Source: JANQEU01 sp965601455 | GTDB lineage: Bacteria; Bacteroidota; Bacteroidia; Cytophagales; Cyclobacteriaceae | Direction: 5' to 3' | Assembly (NCBI GenBank): GCA_965601455.1 | Contig: OZ271831.1 | Coordinates: 868,001-932,000, forward strand | Length of the DNA stretch: 64,000 bases | In this document: positions 8,101 through 16,852 of the stretch, one piece after another | Layout: each line of letters starts with the position of its first letter | How positions within the stretch are numbered: position 1 is the stretch's first letter | Notes under the pieces: generated by a model | Database searches by the model: none | What the model was told of the DNA's origin: nothing | The model's input: only the letters and a program-made list of their open reading frames with translations | Translations under genes and position numbers: made by a program

Positions 8101-11100
8101 ATGAAGTACTTTCTTTCAACCATTCTAATTCTGACCGCATTTTTCATAATTGCACAACCCAAACAAATCCCATTTCAGGGGGTACTGTACGACAACGGAG
8201 TACCTGTCGATAGCACCGTGGAACTCACATTTACCATCTACGAAACATTTCCTACCACCGCAATCTGGAGTGAAACGCATGGGAGTGTTAGTGTGGTAGC
8301 AGGGTACTATTCTGTTGTACTCGGTTCCGTAGAACCATCAATTAATCCAATCCCTGAAGAGCTCTTTTACGATGCCAATGTGAGGGAAATGCAGATTGAA
8401 GTTGGTGTCACTGATTTGGGGGTAGTTAACCTTTATGCACCCTTTACAGGTAGTGATCAGTCTATTGTCCAAACAGGGGATCCACTTGATAATGGGATTA
8501 TCGTAAATGATACTTCTATCCTCATGTACCAGGATGGAACTGGAAGTGACAACGGGAAATTAACTGTCGACCTGGAATCGGATGGCACACTTACATTATA
8601 TGGAAGAGATGCTGGAAATACGTATTTAAGAAGTGCCGTACAGGCAGGACAAACGATTAGTTCTGGTAATTCTTATCTGAATTTATATGGAGAGAACCAG
8701 GCTGGGGATGGACCCTCCTTAATGGTCGATCTGTACACGATCGGTAAGGATATTCAGTTCCAAGATTTTAGTGCCAATTATCGACGCGGTGGCATTGACT
8801 TGAAAGATAATGAAGGCAATTTGTTAACTGCTGTTTCAGGTAATCGAGGTGCTGCTCCGGGACAATCCGGTTGGATATTTACTCGTGGAACCAACACGCC
8901 AAATGTTGAAATTGGTGGTAGATCCTGGGAAAATAATGATCTACCTTTTATTCAGCTTTTTGGATCATCTTCAAATGGCGCTGGATGGTTCCAAAATAAC
9001 ATGTGGATATCAGTAGATACCATGGGCACCAAGGAATGGGGGGTATTGAGTATTCAAAAAACGGATAACACCGATCCAGGTGCTGCCATGGAAACGATCA
9101 GTATTAATGGTGAAAATGGATTTGTCACTTTGTATGCACCGGAAGAAAGAATGGAGGTTTTCCCAACGGGAATTAATGCAGGTCAGAATCCCTATAACAG
9201 AGGTTATGTCATCAATATGGATACCACAGGTGGACCATTGATGGAAATGTACTCAGGTGGGGGTCAGACCATCAATATAAATGGTGATGCAGGATCCGGA
9301 TATTTCGGTGGTGATGTGACCATCGATGGTAACCTGGTAGTGAATGGAAATTATCCAGGCGGTGGAGGTGGATCTGCGGCTTCAGCAAGAGAGTATATAT
9401 TAACCGAATCCGATACTGTAGTCCGTGACCAAAATAATCAACCGGTAGGCTTTCACTACGACATCACCTACAACGAGCCGTCAGAACCAACTGGACCATA
9501 TTACAGGGGTATTCAGGCCGATGTTTTTGGATTAGGAAGAAAGTTTGGAGTACGAGGAAATGTATTCTCTGGTGTAGGAGATGCAGCACCGAAAACAGGG
9601 CTATTTGGTAGTGCGACCGGACCCGGAACCGGAGACCATACCGGAATTTATGGTCAGGCATTTGGTGATGGTGATAATAACATTGCTATGCGGGCTGTAG
9701 CAGGAACTGCTGACAGTACCAATGGAGTCGATCCCGGTCAGTTTGATCCGTCAGGAACCTACAATACCGGATTATCCGCATTGGCATTTGGTAACCTTCA
9801 TGGCAATACAGGGGTTTTTGGACAAGCCACAGGTGGTACTGGTTACGATAATATTGGTGTAGTTGGCTGGAGCGAAGTAGATAATGGAGAAGAGAATAAA
9901 GGAATTTTAGGCTGGGCAAAAGGTCCCGGAGTCAATAAGGGTGTTGTTGGCCTGGCTTCCGATGGTTCAGATAATTGGGCAGGTTGGTTTGAAGGAAATA
10001 CAAGAATTATAGATGGAAATCTTAGAATTGGCGACGACTCTCAGTATACTGATGTAAGTTCTAGTGGGGTATTCTTAAGAGGATCCGATGGCGAAGTCAA
10101 TGGTTATTTAGGATCTAATTTCCTGGATGGAGGGGCAGAGGGCGCCAATCGGGGTTCGTTGGTCTTATGGGGTGATACGGCAACAAGATCTGATCTAAAC
10201 GGGCAGGATATCAGAAGAGTAGAGTTACGAGTTTCGGATGATGGAACCGGCAAAGACATTGGTGCCTTAAGTTTACGAGGTCCTTGGGAAGGAGATAATT
10301 CTATGGTGGAGTTAGGTGGATATATAGACCAGGGCGAGTATGTTGCAAACCTTGTATTGAGAGGTTCGGACGGAAATTCAACCAGCATCACTTCAAATGG
10401 CATTGGCAATGTTCCAGAGTTTACCGTTGGATTCCCCTTCGATAGCGCGGGTGTTTTCAATGGTGGAGACCAGGGAATATACCTTAACGCAGACGGTGGA
10501 GGAGGCCGATTCAATAATGTTCACACCAATGACCTACAAATTGGACAAGACTTCTTTGGTACAAACAATGGCTCGTATATTGATCAGAATGGTTTTGCAA
10601 ACTTTTCCGCAAATGTTGAAACTGGTAGTTTAGGTATTAATACAACCCCAGGTGAATACAAGGGAATCTCTATTCGGAACAGTGCCGACTCTTCTTACAA
10701 TGTGATTAGTGCTTTTGAAGAAAACGATGGTGGAATCATTGACCTGGCAAATGACCAGGGAAATGTATCAATTTCCCTGCAAGGGGGAGTTGGAGACGCA
10801 AGATTCGACAGACTGGTTGACATTGGAGAGGAAATCAGGATTGGTGATTATTTCAACGGAGAAGGTATCCAGATACGGGCCGACACAGCCAATGATTTTG
10901 TAAACATTGATGTCCGTGGAGGAGGAATCCAGATGGACGGAGGATTTGGAGCAAATGAAATACAGCTTGGTGATCCGTTCAATGCGGATGGTATATGGCT
11001 TCAGTCAAATGGAAATGGAGAATTCACGGGCTCGGTGAGCGCAAAACAAGAAATGACTATTGGCTCTCCATTTGATAGCGCAGGAGTCTTCAACGGTGGA

Positions 11101-11865
11101 GATCAGGGTGTTTATATAAACGGAAACGGCGGTGGAGTTAGGGTCGGAAGTGTCCACACCAATGATTTACAGATCGGTCAGGATTTCTTTGGTACCGGCA
11201 ATGGTGGGTTTATAGATGGGAATGGATTTGCATCTTTCAGCGGTAATGTAGAAACACAGGGTGTCATCTTATACAATGATCTCTCAGTTAAGAATAGTGG
11301 TGATTCGTCGTACAATGTGATAAGTGCTTTTGAGGAAAGTAATTACGGAATCATTGATTTCTATGCGAACGATACAACAGTAAACATTTCCTTGCAGGGT
11401 GGATCAGGAGATGGGAACTTTACCGGGCAAGTCTCGGCGGATGTCCTTCAATCCACGTCTGGAACGGTACAATCTTCAGATGAGCGATTAAAGAAAAATA
11501 TTCAAACCATCGATGGCGCATTGGCAAATACCATGAAAATGCGAGGAGTCTCGTATCAATGGAAAGACCAGGCAAAATCACAACAGAACCAAATCGGTGT
11601 AATAGCACAGGAAGTGGAAGCGGTTTATCCTGAATTTGTTCATACCAATAAAGATGGAATTAAATCTGTTAACTACGCACAGATGACCGCTGTCCTGATT
11701 GAGGCTCTCAAGGAACTCAATGAGGAGGTCAAGGAGCTAAAAAAGGAAAACAAGCAACTGCAAACCAAAGTTGAACAGTCAGCAGAGCTGGAGAGTAGGT
11801 TATCAAAATTGGAAAAAATACTGGGCGTTGCCGCAGGTGAAACTTCAAGTGCGAACAACAATTAA
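8101..11865 (+). CDS. Large surface protein with C-terminal S74 intramolecular chaperone
   Basis: A 1254-residue exported protein. Residues 1-18 are a signal peptide (start MKYFLSTILILTAFFIIAQ). The following 60 residues (QIPFQGVLYDNGVPVDSTV onward) are the N-terminal domain typical of Bacteroidota S74 fibre proteins. A long Gly/Asp/Asn-rich region of beta repeats follows, including two near-identical modules (see repeat entry). Residues about 1123-1225 are an S74 (endosialidase-type) chaperone domain: SSDERLKKNI with likely self-cleaving nucleophile Ser1126, then IGVIAQEVEAVYPEFV and SVNYAQMTAVLIEALKEL, ending in a coiled coil. In phage tail spikes this domain drives trimer folding and then cuts itself off. 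The start is the ATG at 8101, not the TTG 27 bases upstream, because the signal peptide begins there. It is 11 bases upstream of the adhesin gene, so the two are co-transcribed. Confidence 0.9.
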   Translation: MKYFLSTILILTAFFIIAQPKQIPFQGVLYDNGVPVDSTVELTFTIYETFPTTAIWSETHGSVSVVAGYYSVVLGSVEPSINPIPEELFYDANVREMQIEVGVTDLGVVNLYAPFTGSDQSIVQTGDPLDNGIIVNDTSILMYQDGTGSDNGKLTVDLESDGTLTLYGRDAGNTYLRSAVQAGQTISSGNSYLNLYGENQAGDGPSLMVDLYTIGKDIQFQDFSANYRRGGIDLKDNEGNLLTAVSGNRGAAPGQSGWIFTRGTNTPNVEIGGRSWENNDLPFIQLFGSSSNGAGWFQNNMWISVDTMGTKEWGVLSIQKTDNTDPGAAMETISINGENGFVTLYAPEERMEVFPTGINAGQNPYNRGYVINMDTTGGPLMEMYSGGGQTININGDAGSGYFGGDVTIDGNLVVNGNYPGGGGGSAASAREYILTESDTVVRDQNNQPVGFHYDITYNEPSEPTGPYYRGIQADVFGLGRKFGVRGNVFSGVGDAAPKTGLFGSATGPGTGDHTGIYGQAFGDGDNNIAMRAVAGTADSTNGVDPGQFDPSGTYNTGLSALAFGNLHGNTGVFGQATGGTGYDNIGVVGWSEVDNGEENKGILGWAKGPGVNKGVVGLASDGSDNWAGWFEGNTRIIDGNLRIGDDSQYTDVSSSGVFLRGSDGEVNGYLGSNFLDGGAEGANRGSLVLWGDTATRSDLNGQDIRRVELRVSDDGTGKDIGALSLRGPWEGDNSMVELGGYIDQGEYVANLVLRGSDGNSTSITSNGIGNVPEFTVGFPFDSAGVFNGGDQGIYLNADGGGGRFNNVHTNDLQIGQDFFGTNNGSYIDQNGFANFSANVETGSLGINTTPGEYKGISIRNSADSSYNVISAFEENDGGIIDLANDQGNVSISLQGGVGDARFDRLVDIGEEIRIGDYFNGEGIQIRADTANDFVNIDVRGGGIQMDGGFGANEIQLGDPFNADGIWLQSNGNGEFTGSVSAKQEMTIGSPFDSAGVFNGGDQGVYINGNGGGVRVGSVHTNDLQIGQDFFGTGNGGFIDGNGFASFSGNVETQGVILYNDLSVKNSGDSSYNVISAFEESNYGIIDFYANDTTVNISLQGGSGDGNFTGQVSADVLQSTSGTVQSSDERLKKNIQTIDGALANTMKMRGVSYQWKDQAKSQQNQIGVIAQEVEAVYPEFVHTNKDGIKSVNYAQMTAVLIEALKELNEEVKELKKENKQLQTKVEQSAELESRLSKLEKILGVAAGETSSANNN
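10430..11416 (+). repeat. Two diverged copies of a ~120-residue coding module
   Basis: Inside the S74 surface protein gene, about 10430-10803 and 11060-11416 encode the same module. Both begin PFDSAGVFNGGDQG, continue with VHTNDLQIGQDFFGT, then DSSYNVISAFEE, and end SLQGG. The DNA has drifted at third codon positions, so the duplication is old and under protein-level selection. Confidence 0.85.
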
Positions 11866-11876
11866 TACAGCCAATC

Positions 11877-14800
11877 ATGAAACGATTAAAAGTACTTTTA
11901 ACCGGTTTCCTGGTGGCATGTATACCGTTGGTTTTACAGGCACAGCTCACCCAGGAACGGCAATTACAGGGTAGCGGGGCGATCCAAAACAGCGGAAGCT
12001 TTGAACAGGTAATCGTGTCTCCCGGTTATTCGGGGAGTGCGGTAGGAAACCCTGGAGGGCTTCAAAGTATTCCTGGTTACCTGGGTAAACAGGTAGGTGA
12101 TTTTGATAGGGATCCATTTATCGAGAATACGGATTTTGAATTTAGTTTGGATGAGAATACTCCGGAAGGAACCCAGTTGGTCCAGATTATTGCGGGTGAT
12201 CTCGATTTTCCAACACTACTGGATTATTCGGTTAACACCGATACGTTTGACATCGACAACCAGGGTATAATTACCTTGGCTTCCGGTTATGTCCTTGATT
12301 TTGAAACCTATGACCAGGTCGCATTCGACGTTACCGTTTCGGACGGGTCCAATAGTGTGATTCAGGGAATTACGGTTTTTATCAATGACCTCGATGAAGC
12401 ACCTGAGATATTTACAACGTCCCTGGACATAGATGAGGACACAACGGTAAACGTAGTAGTGGGAAATATCTCCGCTGCGGATCCGGAAGGTAGCCCGGTT
12501 TCATACACCATTGTTTCTGGGAATTCGGATCTGGTTTTCTCTATCAACAGTTCAAATGGTGATCTGACCCAGGAGAAACCTATCGATTTCGAACAGGATA
12601 CGGTATTTATACTCGGGGTCTCTGTGGCAGGTGGCGGAAAGGTCGCTGTTGCGGATGTCACAATAAATATCCTGGATGTCAACGAAGCACCGACTATTGC
12701 TGACCTTGATTATTCTGTTAGCGAAGGTGCTACCAATGCTACAGTGATTGGACAGGTTCAGGCTACAGACCCGGAGAATAACAGCTTGACCTATACGATC
12801 GAAGCAGGTGATCCTAATAACGTATTTGATATCAATTCGAGTGGGGAATTACTCGTAAACGACGACACCCAGCTGGACTTTGAGACGACCACTCAATACG
12901 ATCTGACAGTACAGGTCGATGACGGTACCAATCAACCGCAGGTGTTGTTAACTGTGTTTGTAGAAGATGTAACCGAAAACCGTCCGCCGATAGCAGTAGA
13001 TCCTGGAATTGACTTCTTTTATACACCCGGAAGCGTATTTACGCTTGAAGGCTTTGATCCTGATGGCGATGCGATCGATTACGTAGTTGTTGATACCGTT
13101 ACTACCGGAGATTTTGTTGCAGGTGGTGCGGAAAATAAAATCGGTTTTACACCTGGGTCAGGACTTTCACCTGAGACTGAGTATTTCGATAGCTTCACGT
13201 TCGCCATTGTCGAAGAAAGTGGTGAGCAGTTATCATCGGACACAGTACAGATAGATTTTAGCTATTTCGTTCAGGATGAGGGACATCAAATTGACTCTCT
13301 GTATGGAAATGGTAATTCTACGGAAGCTACTTTCACTCTATCATGGGAAGATCAGGTTATAAATCCTGCATACTCGATTTTACTGGAGTATTTTGATTTG
13401 ACTAATGTGAATGCCCCGGTCGTTAGAACCATAGTAGATGAAGAGACTCTCATCGGAGATCTCACGGTTATTGGGGATTCTATTGTTGGACAGACTGTTG
13501 TTCAGAGTACTGATCACCCGTATGTTTTCTCCTCTGAAACTGTGTTCATGACAGCCGTGGTTACAACTGCGAATGGAAACTCAGATTCCCGATCATTTAT
13601 CTACAACGGGATTACCGGAGAATCGGTATTGGCGTCACCAGATGGCCTGTTCTTTGCATATGGTACGCGTTTATCAGTACCTGAAGGTGAATCAGTGGAT
13701 ATGAAGATGTTGGCTGTTGAACTGGGTGAATTCAGCCTGGATGGAGCAAGTATTGAATTACTTACGGATCCGCTTTATGGTACAATTGAGTCTCCTGTCC
13801 AGATCGAAACAACTTCGAATACGGTTACATGGAGTGCCACTTATACATCCACAGGAGATGTGGCTAACATGGACTCCGTTAGGTTTAGGATAACCCATCC
13901 GGGAAGGAGCAATTTCACCGATGAGGCATGGGCTGTGGTAAACATTGTTGGGGCAAACGATCCACCGGAGTTTACAGAAGTTAACGATCAAACCATTGAT
14001 GAGGACGACGAACTGGTTATTGCACTTGATGTTACCGATCCGGATAATGAGTTAACCTTTGCGGTGACTACAACGGAGAATTCCAATGTAACAGCGGAAA
14101 TACTAAACGGTACACTAACTGTAACCCCGAATGAGAATTTTAACGGTTCGGTGGGTGTGAACATCACAGCAACAGAGGTAGGTACCGCGCAGCTTCTGTC
14201 GGCATTCGAATCTTTTGAACTGGAAATTTTGCCAGTCAACGACGCACCTGTGGTAAATACTATTCCCAATCAGGTGGTTAGCGAGGATGGCCAAATAACT
14301 CTTCAAGTCGGTGCTACGGATGTTGATGGTGGAAGTCCTATTTTCACTTTCGACGCTTCCACTCTAAATGGGTCCGGATTGAGTTACTCCATTGTTGGAT
14401 CCTCGATTACCATTCAACCGGATGAAAACCTTAATGGCACATTTAACATCGGTGTGACGGCGGATGACGGCAAATCAACACCTACATCGCTGTCCGAAGA
14501 GGAAGTGTTTACCCTGACCATCAATCCGGTTAACGACGCACCAACGGCATCGCAGTTAATACCTGTACAAAACAAAACGTCAGGATTCCCGGAATACGCG
14601 TTGGATCTGTCTAACTATTTTGAGGATATAGATGGAGATAATCTGCAGTACTCCTTACTAGGTGATCAGGAAGTCAATCTTACCGTCAACAATAATTCAC
14701 TCACGGTGGATGTCGGAGATTCCTTCATTGGTGTGGAAAACGTTATCGTGACGGCAACGGATGGTGAACTAGAAGTTTCTCAGGTTATACAGTTTGCTAT

Positions 14801-16718
14801 TAGCTCTGCCAACCTGGATCTCATTGTTGCAAATCCAATTGGAGATCAGCTATTCGATGAAGATTTCACGCAGGTGACAATTGATATTTCAGATTTGTTC
14901 GCCGAAAACGGGAATGCTTCAGCGGTTTTCGACTATGAGCTGATTGCCGACGGAAACCTCGACATAAGTTTGAACAATGATAGTACACAGTTGGTTATCA
15001 ATACTCCATCTGATTTTAATGGTGAGGAGAACGTGATTCTATCCGGGATTACAAGAGGTGATATCATCTTTGAAACCTTTATAATCACCGTTAACCCGAT
15101 AAACGACCTTCCAATTGTGGTTAATCCGGGAGATCAAAGTACAGATGAAGATCAGACCAAATCAGGAATTGCCATTGAAGTATCTGATATAGATACCAAT
15201 CTGAATGACTTGGTTTTTTCCGCTTCTTCATCGGATGAGTCAATCGTTAGGTCTTCTTCGATTACTGCCACATTAGTGGATGGACAGTATAACGTTTCGG
15301 TCACTCCTGAATCTGATGCTAACGGTAGTGTAACCATAACTTACACCATTGAAGATGGTTTATTGGAGGTTGAGCAGACGTTTGATTTGGATGTGGATCC
15401 GGTGAATGATGATCCGTTCGTTGTGACCAATGATTTATCAGATGCGACGGAAGATCAAAGTTATTCACAGGATTTATCCACAGCTTTCGATGATGTCGAT
15501 GGAGACAATTTGATCATCGACATCACCCAATTCCCATCGTGGTCATCGGTAAGTGGTACTACGGTGAGTGGAACACCTGGTAATAGTGATGTGGGTGCTC
15601 ATATCATTGAAGTGACTGCAACAGATCCTTCGAATAGAAGTGTCACCAGGGAATACTCCATCAGTGTGATCAACGTGAATGACGCGCCAACAGTGGCTAA
15701 TACGCTTGGCGATCTGACCATTGCCAGTGGAAATGTATTAACCTATGCGATTCCAGCTTCAACTTTTGCGGATGAGGATGCTAATGATCAATTGACTTAT
15801 TCCTTAACTACAGGTCCATCCTGGTTGTCACTATCAGGGACAACCTTGACAGGTACACCTGCAAAAGCTGACGCGGGTACGCAGCAGATTATAATAACGG
15901 TTACTGACATTAGTGGTGCCTCGGTATCCACGAGTTTCAATGTCACGGTTTCGACTACGGCATTCACACCTACTTTAACCATAAGTGTGCCGACAGTTTG
16001 TGCCGGAGACAACTTTACAGCTACGGCATCTGGAGCCAGTAATTTCAACTGGTATAACGAAGCTGGAGAATTACTTCAGGCTGGAGGAAGTACCTACACA
16101 GCTTCTTCGGCGACCCTCTCAAAGTTTCTGGTTGAAGGAATAGATACAGATGGTAGTTTATCGGAGGAAAGGTCTGAGGGACTGGTTGGTACTGAGGCGT
16201 TGCCATCCTTTACGGTTTCTTCGAGTGAAAGCTCCATTACGGTAAACGAAAGTACGGGACTCACTTTCCAATGGTTCAAAGATGGTACTGCAGTTTCAGG
16301 AGCAACCACTGCTTCCATTACACCGACTGAAAGCGGCTCATATACTGTGGTAGGAACTAATTCTGCAGGATGTCAGACGAGTTCATCGGCTGTAGTATTT
16401 GAGGTATCGGAAACCAGTGAAGAAGAGGAAGAAGAGGAGGAGGAAGAAGAAGAGGAAGAAGAAGTACTTGGTATAGATGAGATTATTTCTTCTGTGAACG
16501 TGTATCCTAACCCAACCGCTGAGTTCGTAACTATTGGAGGTGTAAAAGATTTGGAACTTCGTCTGCTGAGTATGGACGGACAGGTACTAATAACACCATT
16601 CGTTGCCAGAAGCAATGAATTGCAAATTGATGTTTCAGGTTACGCACCTGGTGTTTATCTCATACAGATCCGACAAGGTGAGAATATGAGACAATTGAAA
16701 ATAATTAGAAGACCTTAA
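11877..16718 (+). CDS. Giant cadherin/Ig-like repeat adhesin with T9SS sorting domain
   Basis: A 1613-residue secreted surface protein. The signal peptide is residues 1-22 (LVACIPLVLQAQ). The body is a chain of cadherin-like and Big/Ig-like domains marked by repeated linker motifs such as VNDAP, INPVNDAPT and VINVNDAPTV, calcium-binding DxD/DxN patterns and GTPxxxDAG-type putative-Ig motifs near the C-terminal third. An Ig-like PKD-type segment follows, then a run of about 15 glutamates (near 1515-1529). The last 80 residues are a type A T9SS sorting domain (VNVYPNPTAEFVTI ... GVYLIQI ... LKIIRR). The protein should cross the outer membrane by type IX secretion and be attached to the surface, where it probably mediates adhesion. 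It is the last gene of the HK-LytTR-LuxR-S74 block and is followed by a strong terminator. Confidence 0.92.
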   Translation: MKRLKVLLTGFLVACIPLVLQAQLTQERQLQGSGAIQNSGSFEQVIVSPGYSGSAVGNPGGLQSIPGYLGKQVGDFDRDPFIENTDFEFSLDENTPEGTQLVQIIAGDLDFPTLLDYSVNTDTFDIDNQGIITLASGYVLDFETYDQVAFDVTVSDGSNSVIQGITVFINDLDEAPEIFTTSLDIDEDTTVNVVVGNISAADPEGSPVSYTIVSGNSDLVFSINSSNGDLTQEKPIDFEQDTVFILGVSVAGGGKVAVADVTINILDVNEAPTIADLDYSVSEGATNATVIGQVQATDPENNSLTYTIEAGDPNNVFDINSSGELLVNDDTQLDFETTTQYDLTVQVDDGTNQPQVLLTVFVEDVTENRPPIAVDPGIDFFYTPGSVFTLEGFDPDGDAIDYVVVDTVTTGDFVAGGAENKIGFTPGSGLSPETEYFDSFTFAIVEESGEQLSSDTVQIDFSYFVQDEGHQIDSLYGNGNSTEATFTLSWEDQVINPAYSILLEYFDLTNVNAPVVRTIVDEETLIGDLTVIGDSIVGQTVVQSTDHPYVFSSETVFMTAVVTTANGNSDSRSFIYNGITGESVLASPDGLFFAYGTRLSVPEGESVDMKMLAVELGEFSLDGASIELLTDPLYGTIESPVQIETTSNTVTWSATYTSTGDVANMDSVRFRITHPGRSNFTDEAWAVVNIVGANDPPEFTEVNDQTIDEDDELVIALDVTDPDNELTFAVTTTENSNVTAEILNGTLTVTPNENFNGSVGVNITATEVGTAQLLSAFESFELEILPVNDAPVVNTIPNQVVSEDGQITLQVGATDVDGGSPIFTFDASTLNGSGLSYSIVGSSITIQPDENLNGTFNIGVTADDGKSTPTSLSEEEVFTLTINPVNDAPTASQLIPVQNKTSGFPEYALDLSNYFEDIDGDNLQYSLLGDQEVNLTVNNNSLTVDVGDSFIGVENVIVTATDGELEVSQVIQFAISSANLDLIVANPIGDQLFDEDFTQVTIDISDLFAENGNASAVFDYELIADGNLDISLNNDSTQLVINTPSDFNGEENVILSGITRGDIIFETFIITVNPINDLPIVVNPGDQSTDEDQTKSGIAIEVSDIDTNLNDLVFSASSSDESIVRSSSITATLVDGQYNVSVTPESDANGSVTITYTIEDGLLEVEQTFDLDVDPVNDDPFVVTNDLSDATEDQSYSQDLSTAFDDVDGDNLIIDITQFPSWSSVSGTTVSGTPGNSDVGAHIIEVTATDPSNRSVTREYSISVINVNDAPTVANTLGDLTIASGNVLTYAIPASTFADEDANDQLTYSLTTGPSWLSLSGTTLTGTPAKADAGTQQIIITVTDISGASVSTSFNVTVSTTAFTPTLTISVPTVCAGDNFTATASGASNFNWYNEAGELLQAGGSTYTASSATLSKFLVEGIDTDGSLSEERSEGLVGTEALPSFTVSSSESSITVNESTGLTFQWFKDGTAVSGATTASITPTESGSYTVVGTNSAGCQTSSSAVVFEVSETSEEEEEEEEEEEEEEEVLGIDEIISSVNVYPNPTAEFVTIGGVKDLELRLLSMDGQVLITPFVARSNELQIDVSGYAPGVYLIQIRQGENMRQLKIIRRP

Positions 16719-16739
16719 TTCATCGGCAACTAAATAAAG

Positions 16740-16767
16740 GCCCGTCAATTTTGACGGGCTTTTTTTT
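16740..16767 (+). terminator. Rho-independent terminator after the adhesin gene
   Basis: A perfect 9-bp stem (GCCCGTCAA / TTGACGGGC, 16740-16759) followed by eight T residues. It lies 21 bases after the adhesin stop codon and ends the 5.3-16.7 kb transcription block. Confidence 0.93.
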
Positions 16768-16852
16768 GTCACCCTTTAAACTCAAATCTTGCTTCTAAAA
16801 GGTAGTTTTCTTGAATGAAAAGGTTACTGGTGAAAATTACTATTCGCTACAA

